Shown here: positions 20,625-24,894 of the stretch, piece after piece
Layout of the letters: each line of letters starts with the position of its first letter
Numbering within the stretch: position 1 is the first letter of the stretch
Assembly (NCBI GenBank): GCA_900753405.1
Contig: CAADYZ010000008.1
Location: forward strand, 1 to 24,894
Direction of reading: 5' to 3'
DNA: 24,894 bases
Origin: Campylobacteraceae bacterium
GTDB taxonomy: Bacteria > Campylobacterota > Campylobacteria > Campylobacterales > Campylobacteraceae
Notes under the pieces: generated by a model
Database searches by the model: none
Told to the model about the DNA's origin: nothing
The model's input: the letters and a program-made list of their open reading frames with translations, nothing else
Position numbers and translations under genes: made by a program

Positions 20625-23297
20625 TTGAAGTCGCAAATTGACGATCAAGCCGTGCGTGCGACTGCCGCAGGGGCGTTTAACAGGAAGCGGGAGATCGCCA
20701 CGCCAACACAACGCAGCTTTGCAAGGGCGGCTAGCTACGAAGACGAGCTAGCACAAAGAATCGCCGAACTTGCAAGTTACAAATTTAACCCAACGCCACC
20801 ACGCGGCGGCGGTGGTGGCGGCAAAACAGCCGTAAATTTGGGCGAGAATTTAGGCGGCTCGGGCAATTTGAGTGGTGGCGGTTTGACTCCGCAAACAGCC
20901 CAAAGTGTAAAAGCGGCTTTAAACGCACAAACGCCACAGCCACAACCAACGCTAAGCCCGAATTTGCAAAAACCGAATTTGACTCCGCAGACAGCGGAAG
21001 TGGTCACGCCAACCACAGTTAAGGCAGCGGAGGCAGTCGCACCGCTTGGGCGTGAAGTGGCAGCGGCAAAAACGGCGCGCTATGTGGATGAATTTGCAAA
21101 AACAAGCGACTTTAAGGCTCTTAGTAGCGACAAACAAGAGGCGATTTTAAGCCTTAAAGAGATCAAACTAAACCCTATGCCAGAAGGCTTAGTCAAAAGT
21201 GTAGATAGCAAAAACATTATTACTCATTTTAGCAAAAAACTTGACGGCGAGGCGCGTAAGTTTTATTACAAACTTTTTGACGAAGCCAAAACAAAACCAG
21301 ACATTGTGCTTTTAAACAAAAATGGCAAAACTGAATACATCAAAGCCTACGAACACACGGCACAAAAGGATATGTATTACCTCGCATTTACGCAAGACGG
21401 AGATGGCGTGAAAGTCACAGGCATCCCAACAACGCAAATCCGAAAGGTGGTAGAAGATATCGCACAAAGCGAGAAAGTAGCAAAAGCGGAGGATTTAGAG
21501 GGAATCTTAGAACTCCGCCAAGCTGATAAAATCCAAAGCCCTCAACTCGCTAGTGAAATTGCAACAAAAAGCGAGGGGCAAAGTCAAGTGGCGGAGCTTG
21601 AAGACGATTTGATGAAAAGATTTGAAGTGTTTGAAAAACAGGCACAAAACGACAAAGTTGATGTTGATAGTTGGTTTGAGGCTCAAAGAAAACAGGGCAA
21701 CAAAGATGTTTTAGAGTATGACAAAGATTTAGAAATTTACCGCGAGGCTAACGCCAAAATGCAGTCGCAAACTAGAAAGCAAGCCAAGGAGGCATCTTTT
21801 AAAGAGCAAGGTTTGCAGTGGTTAAAACAAAACAAAAGTTTTTTTGAAAACAAAACCGACGAGGAGTTGATCGCGCTTTTTAAACAAAACCCTGAAATAA
21901 AAAACGCACACGAGGAGTTGGATTTTATCAGAAAGCGGTTGCAAAAAGCACTAAACATCCAGCCGTTAAAAGAATTTGGCACGAATTACGCTGAATTTTA
22001 CAGAGACGGCGCGGGGGCGGTCAAAAAGCTAATGGCTGAGAAGCAAGGGCAAGTCGCAGGCGCGTTTTACAGAGAAGAGCTTGGCGACATTACGCTAGCG
22101 TGGGGCGAAGCTGGCACGGGCAAAAGTGACGGCTGGGGACTTGCAAAAATCGTAAAATACCACCCCGAAGTGCTGGATAATCTTAGCGAACTTGTCGAAA
22201 AAAGTCCTATTGTCAAAGAAAGCGATAACCGCTATTTGCTCGACACGCCGACACATTTTTTAGCGATAAGAAAAGAATTTGACGGACAAAAGGAAAATTG
22301 GCTTTTAACAGCGTTTGAAAAAGATGAGAGTATTGCTAGACGCAGGACTGACTTGCCTAGCTCGCAAAGCGAAGTTGAAAAGGCTGCTTCAACAAATACT
22401 CACAGTAATTCTAGCAAAATCTCGCAGTTAAGTCAAGCAGTCGAGTTGAAAACCGCCATCAAAGAGGCGTTAAAAGGTCCTAAAAAAGCCCCAGCGGTAA
22501 AGCACGAGGGGCTAAAAGAGCTTGAAGCGGTGCTAAAAGAGCGGCTAAAAGAGGCGAGCGGAGATGTCAGCTTTCAAAGAGCACAAGCGCGTGAGTGGAG
22601 ACAAACACTAGAATCAGCCCAAGAAGCGCAAAAGAGCAGCGAGCGGTTAGACCACCTTAAATTTAGGCTTGCGGAGAGGATAGGCGATTTTAGGCACGCA
22701 CAACGGGTGCGGACGGACTATGAAGCCAAACTTAGAGAGCTTGGCGGAGTTGAGAGCAGTTTTAAAGAGCTTAGTAAAAAGCTTAGTCAGCTTAGCAAAA
22801 ACCCTAAGCCGCAGGATTTAAGCGAGCTTTACGCCACAAAAGAGGGGCTTTTGCGAGTTGAGGGCTTGCTGCGCGGCGTGGAAGTGCGTGGCAACGCGGC
22901 GTTTAACAAACTTAGAAGCGAAGTTACGCAGGCGCTAGAAAAGAGTTTTGACGCGATTAACGCGGCGAAAAAAGGGCTTACGCCAAAGGCAGTGGAGGCG
23001 GCTGCGCCGACACGAACGCAGGAGTTTTTAGACTTTACGCAGGATGCAAAAGAGCGCGTGGAGTGGGCTTTGGGTGTGAGTGCGGAGGCGGCGGAGAAGA
23101 CGATTGACGAGTTAGTCAAAAAGAGCGGCGGCGAAAGCGCGAGGTTGAAGTTTTTAGAGCGTTTGCGCGCAAGCGTGAAAGCGTTAGGACAAGAGAGCAG
23201 CGAAGTAGTGACGCCAAAAACAACGGAGGCAGTCACGCCGAATTTGCAAAAAGCGAATTTGATTAAAGAGAGATTGAAAAATTACAAAAAGGATTAA
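20625..23297 (+). CDS. Large accessory protein with barnase/colicin-E5-like (PBECR2/DUF3519-type) domain, probably 5'-truncated
   Basis: About 890 residues. Residues 1-60 are helical, followed by a hexaglycine and low-complexity linker (about 60-135). A first globular part (about 150-285) holds KPDIVLLNKNGKTEYIKAYE and YYLAFTQDGDGVKVTGIPTT, possibly another nuclease fold of the same superfamily. Residues 478-575 contain FYREELGDITLAWGE, GLAKIVKYHPEVLDNLSELV, FLAIRKEFDGQKENWLLTAF and EKDES, the pattern of phage and mobile-element endoribonuclease domains called PBECR2 or DUF3519. The remainder (590-850) is coiled coil. The given TTG start has no ribosome site. The frame stays open and protein-like back to 20508 without ATG, so the true 5' end seems lost. 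The next gene begins 3 bases later. Toxin activity is inferred. Confidence 0.7.
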   Translation: MKSQIDDQAVRATAAGAFNRKREIATPTQRSFARAASYEDELAQRIAELASYKFNPTPPRGGGGGGKTAVNLGENLGGSGNLSGGGLTPQTAQSVKAALNAQTPQPQPTLSPNLQKPNLTPQTAEVVTPTTVKAAEAVAPLGREVAAAKTARYVDEFAKTSDFKALSSDKQEAILSLKEIKLNPMPEGLVKSVDSKNIITHFSKKLDGEARKFYYKLFDEAKTKPDIVLLNKNGKTEYIKAYEHTAQKDMYYLAFTQDGDGVKVTGIPTTQIRKVVEDIAQSEKVAKAEDLEGILELRQADKIQSPQLASEIATKSEGQSQVAELEDDLMKRFEVFEKQAQNDKVDVDSWFEAQRKQGNKDVLEYDKDLEIYREANAKMQSQTRKQAKEASFKEQGLQWLKQNKSFFENKTDEELIALFKQNPEIKNAHEELDFIRKRLQKALNIQPLKEFGTNYAEFYRDGAGAVKKLMAEKQGQVAGAFYREELGDITLAWGEAGTGKSDGWGLAKIVKYHPEVLDNLSELVEKSPIVKESDNRYLLDTPTHFLAIRKEFDGQKENWLLTAFEKDESIARRRTDLPSSQSEVEKAASTNTHSNSSKISQLSQAVELKTAIKEALKGPKKAPAVKHEGLKELEAVLKERLKEASGDVSFQRAQAREWRQTLESAQEAQKSSERLDHLKFRLAERIGDFRHAQRVRTDYEAKLRELGGVESSFKELSKKLSQLSKNPKPQDLSELYATKEGLLRVEGLLRGVEVRGNAAFNKLRSEVTQALEKSFDAINAAKKGLTPKAVEAAAPTRTQEFLDFTQDAKERVEWALGVSAEAAEKTIDELVKKSGGESARLKFLERLRASVKALGQESSEVVTPKTTEAVTPNLQKANLIKERLKNYKKD
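20961..20983. repeat. Half repeat element translated near the N-terminus of the large accessory protein
   Basis: AATTTGCAAAAACCGAATTTGAC matches the reverse complement of the left half of the element at 828-869 and is read as NLQKPNLT (from residue 113). A second copy with one change lies at 23241-23262 near the C-terminus, read as NLQKANLI (from residue 873). Confidence 0.75.
23241..23262. repeat. Second translated half repeat near the C-terminus of the large accessory protein
   Basis: AATTTGCAAAAA is followed by GCGAATTTGA. It is in the same orientation and frame as the copy at 20961 and is preceded by the same Val-Thr-Pro-rich residues. Confidence 0.7.
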
Positions 23298-23300
23298 ACA

Positions 23301-23852
23301 ATGGCATTGAGTGATTTTAACGCGTTTTTGGACGAGGTTTTAACAGGGTTTGCAACTCTTAAAGAGAGGGCGAATTTTATGGAGACGGAGGATGTTTTGT
23401 TGCGGTATGCGCTAGAAATTAGCGCGAAGTTTTACGAGGTTAAAAACGCAGACGCCGTGACGCAGCAGCAAATTGAAAAGCTAAAAGCGGAGGCGGAGGC
23501 GGTGAATACAACCACGCCCGTGCAGATCGAAAAGCTCTGCGCTGAAATCGCGCTTTTAGGGACGCAAAAAGAGGCAGCCGCAGCGCAAATCGCACAGCTT
23601 GAAATAGAAAAAATCGCACGCAAAATCGAAGCGGCGAGCGTGGCTTTAAGTGTGGATGACAACTTAATCATCAACCGCTTAAACATCTACTCTAATGTTT
23701 TTGCGAGCCTTGCAAACGCAAACACTTCAAACACCGCGGCTTTGCAAACGCACTCAAACAACATTGTCGGCGCAAACGGCGAGTTGCAAAGTCTCAAAGC
23801 TCACAAGCTTTATGAGGAATATAAATCGGCGATTAATAAGGCGGATGTGTAA
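23301..23852 (+). CDS. Hypothetical coiled-coil protein
   Basis: This is an unrecognised 183-residue soluble protein. The first 60 residues (ALSDFNAFLDEVLTGFATLK) look globular and helical. A long heptad-rich segment follows with QQQIEKLKAEAEAV, QIEKLCAEIALLG and AAAAQIAQLEIEKIARKIEA (about 52-115). The end contains two Asn- and Ala-rich stretches such as SNVFASLANANTSNTAALQT. There is no signal peptide or membrane helix. ATG has AAAGGA seven bases upstream and begins 3 bases past the stop of the large accessory protein, so the two are cotranscribed. It could be a partner or antitoxin of the preceding protein, or a structural coiled coil of a mobile element. The sequence does not decide this. 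Confidence 0.75.
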   Translation: MALSDFNAFLDEVLTGFATLKERANFMETEDVLLRYALEISAKFYEVKNADAVTQQQIEKLKAEAEAVNTTTPVQIEKLCAEIALLGTQKEAAAAQIAQLEIEKIARKIEAASVALSVDDNLIINRLNIYSNVFASLANANTSNTAALQTHSNNIVGANGELQSLKAHKLYEEYKSAINKADV

Positions 23853-23926
23853 ATGGGCTTGACGGGACGCACAGAAAAGCGGCGGCGGTGGCGTTACCAC
23901 GACTGGGCGCGTAACGACTTTGGGGC

Positions 23927-24499
23927 GTGAATGCGGCTTACGCGTTAAACATCCCGCTTGATCGCTTTGAAGCGGCGTGCGAGGCGTATGCGAATATGAA
24001 AGTAGAGGAGAAGCGGTGGCGGGGCGTGAGAGGGTTTTTTAACGCACTTGGCAAAAACCCTGCGTTAATCGTGGTTGCGGTGGTGAATGTCGTGGCTAGC
24101 GTTGTTACGAGTGGTGGTTGGGCGCCTGTTTTAACCGCCACTCTTGCATTTGTCGCTGGCGGTGAGAGTGCAAGGAGGATGATAGGCCTTAACAGTTACG
24201 CAAATTCGATTAGCTCGATGCGTTACACGCCTTCTTTGTTAAGCTCAGCGCGAAGGCAAGCCAAAAACCGCAAAAGCCTTAACTCGCACATCTTTCACGC
24301 CTACGCAAACTACCCGCAAGGAGCGGTGTATGAGAGTTTTAAGACGGGCGTGAGTCTTGGCGGAGTCGAGCGGCAAGACCTACTTTTTGGCAAAGCGCAC
24401 TTTGCAGGACGCGGGATTTTGCGAAAAGAGGTAGAGAGCGAAAAAATCGCCCTAAACGACCAAACACAAAACAGGGAGGAAACCACCACTGCCGTATGA
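23927..24499 (+). CDS. Small membrane protein of unknown function with doubtful 5' end
   Basis: The 190 residues start NAAYALNIPLDRFEAACEAY, then a hydrophobic region (NPALIVVAVVNVVASVVTSG, GWAPVLTATLAFVAGG; about 43-80) that would form one or two membrane helices, then a basic soluble tail with SSARRQAKNRKSLNSHIFHA and a Gln/Thr-rich end. The only start in frame is GTG at 23927, with no properly spaced ribosome site. Just upstream, ATG 23853 opens a 25-codon frame (MGLTGRTEKRRRWRYHDW) that ends at 23930. A third frame there reads GGGGVTTTGRVTTLGRE. This suggests the original gene began near 23853 and has shifted frame. It follows the coiled-coil gene directly. A membrane immunity role for the nuclease-like protein is possible but unproven. 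Confidence 0.6.
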   Translation: MNAAYALNIPLDRFEAACEAYANMKVEEKRWRGVRGFFNALGKNPALIVVAVVNVVASVVTSGGWAPVLTATLAFVAGGESARRMIGLNSYANSISSMRYTPSLLSSARRQAKNRKSLNSHIFHAYANYPQGAVYESFKTGVSLGGVERQDLLFGKAHFAGRGILRKEVESEKIALNDQTQNREETTTAV

Positions 24500-24522
24500 C
24501 AGGATGGTTCAATACGAAATGT

Positions 24523-24771
24523 TTAAATATTAAACTCTATGCCATTGACTTTAAAGCCGTGAGTTTGTAATTGCGACAAAACGCCGCGTTGCTTAAAAGT
24601 TTTGATCACTACAAGCGCAGCGGCTTTAACATTTGGCGCCTTTGCTGCGCGTCTTTTAATCAACTCTATATTTGTCTTGGCAACACCGGGGATGATTATT
24701 TTATATTCGCCAGCTTTGAAAGTAGTAAATCCTGGTTGTTTAACCGCTACGCTTCCCTTTGCCATCTCCAT
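24523..24771 (-). CDS. Small hypothetical protein (82 aa, longer start possible)
   Basis: This is an unrecognised minus-strand ORF that converges on the accessory genes. The reading MEMAKGSVAVKQPGFTTFKA, GEYKIIIPGVAKTNIELIKR, RAAKAPNVKAAALVVIKTFK, then QRGVLSQLQTHGFKVNGIEF is 82 residues, basic and without a clear membrane helix. GAGG lies two bases before ATG 24771 and eight before the in-frame ATG 24765, so the latter is an alternative start. The same frame is open upstream to a TTG at 24843, which would add WGWLGVCLEINEAFSRYEA. That part also looks protein-like, so the true start is undecided. Nothing supportable lies in the last 51 bases except AT-rich sequence that could hold its promoter. 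Confidence 0.5.
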   Translation of the reverse strand: MEMAKGSVAVKQPGFTTFKAGEYKIIIPGVAKTNIELIKRRAAKAPNVKAAALVVIKTFKQRGVLSQLQTHGFKVNGIEFNI

Positions 24772-24894
24772 CGCCTCATAACGACTAAAAGCCTCGTTGA
24801 TTTCCAAACAAACCCCCAACCAACCCCAAAAACCATATGACAAAAAGTAAAATAAATTAGATGATTTAAAAACAAGGTGGATGAAATTTAAACA

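Noticed and set aside
20803..20824. GGC/GGT-rich stretch encoding hexaglycine considered as a phase-variation tract
   Set aside because: It is an interrupted triplet run in a linker. Slippage would add or remove glycines without shifting the frame, so it is a length-polymorphism site at most.
20160..24894. A complete prophage or integrative element
   Set aside because: The toxin-like domain type is common on such elements, but no integrase, transposase, portal, capsid, tail or conjugation gene, attachment repeat or tRNA was found in the window.

Overview
The window reads as chromosome from a Campylobacterota bacterium, most likely a Campylobacter species of moderate G+C content (mid-40s % by eye). 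The evidence is a B-type aconitase, a UbiA/MqnP-type prenyltransferase of the futalosine menaquinone route, a MacAB-type efflux operon with a lipoprotein outer-membrane factor, a UvrD/Rep helicase followed by truB, PutP, promoters consisting of a T-run followed by TGnTAnAAT, and an 11-base G tract of the kind Campylobacter uses for phase variation. The species cannot be fixed from sequence alone.

Layout. Positions 1-709 (-) hold the 5' part of an NlpC/P60-type lipoprotein gene that runs off the window. Positions 884-3430 (-) are acnB. Positions 3584-6536 (-) form a two-gene surface-polymer unit: a CDP-glycerol glycerophosphotransferase-like protein, then a fused nucleotidyltransferase/HAD-IIA phosphatase. 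Its putative promoter has TATAAT directly abutting the G11 tract. Positions 6942-15778 (-) are six closely spaced genes reading helicase > truB > macA > macB > outer-membrane factor > hisD. Positions 15980-20159 (+) hold mqnP, a membrane-anchored protein with an HTH-like end, a lone prepilin-like protein, putP and a 34-residue membrane peptide.

Positions 20160-24894 look like an accessory, decaying region. They contain a minus-strand gene remnant with in-frame stops, a long (about 890 aa) protein carrying a barnase/colicin-E5-like (PBECR2/DUF3519-type) domain and apparently lacking a normal 5' end, a coiled-coil protein, a small membrane protein with a doubtful start, and a short convergent ORF. 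No integrase, transposase or structural phage gene is visible.

A family of palindromic repeats built on CAAATTcGAATTTG / AAAACCGAATTTGAC runs through the window. Copies lie in most of the larger gene gaps. Some act as hairpins after stop codons, and some are translated inside genes (truB N-terminus, the nucleotidyltransferase, the prepilin-like gene, and both ends of the 890-aa protein). Start codons were re-chosen from Shine-Dalgarno spacing at several genes.
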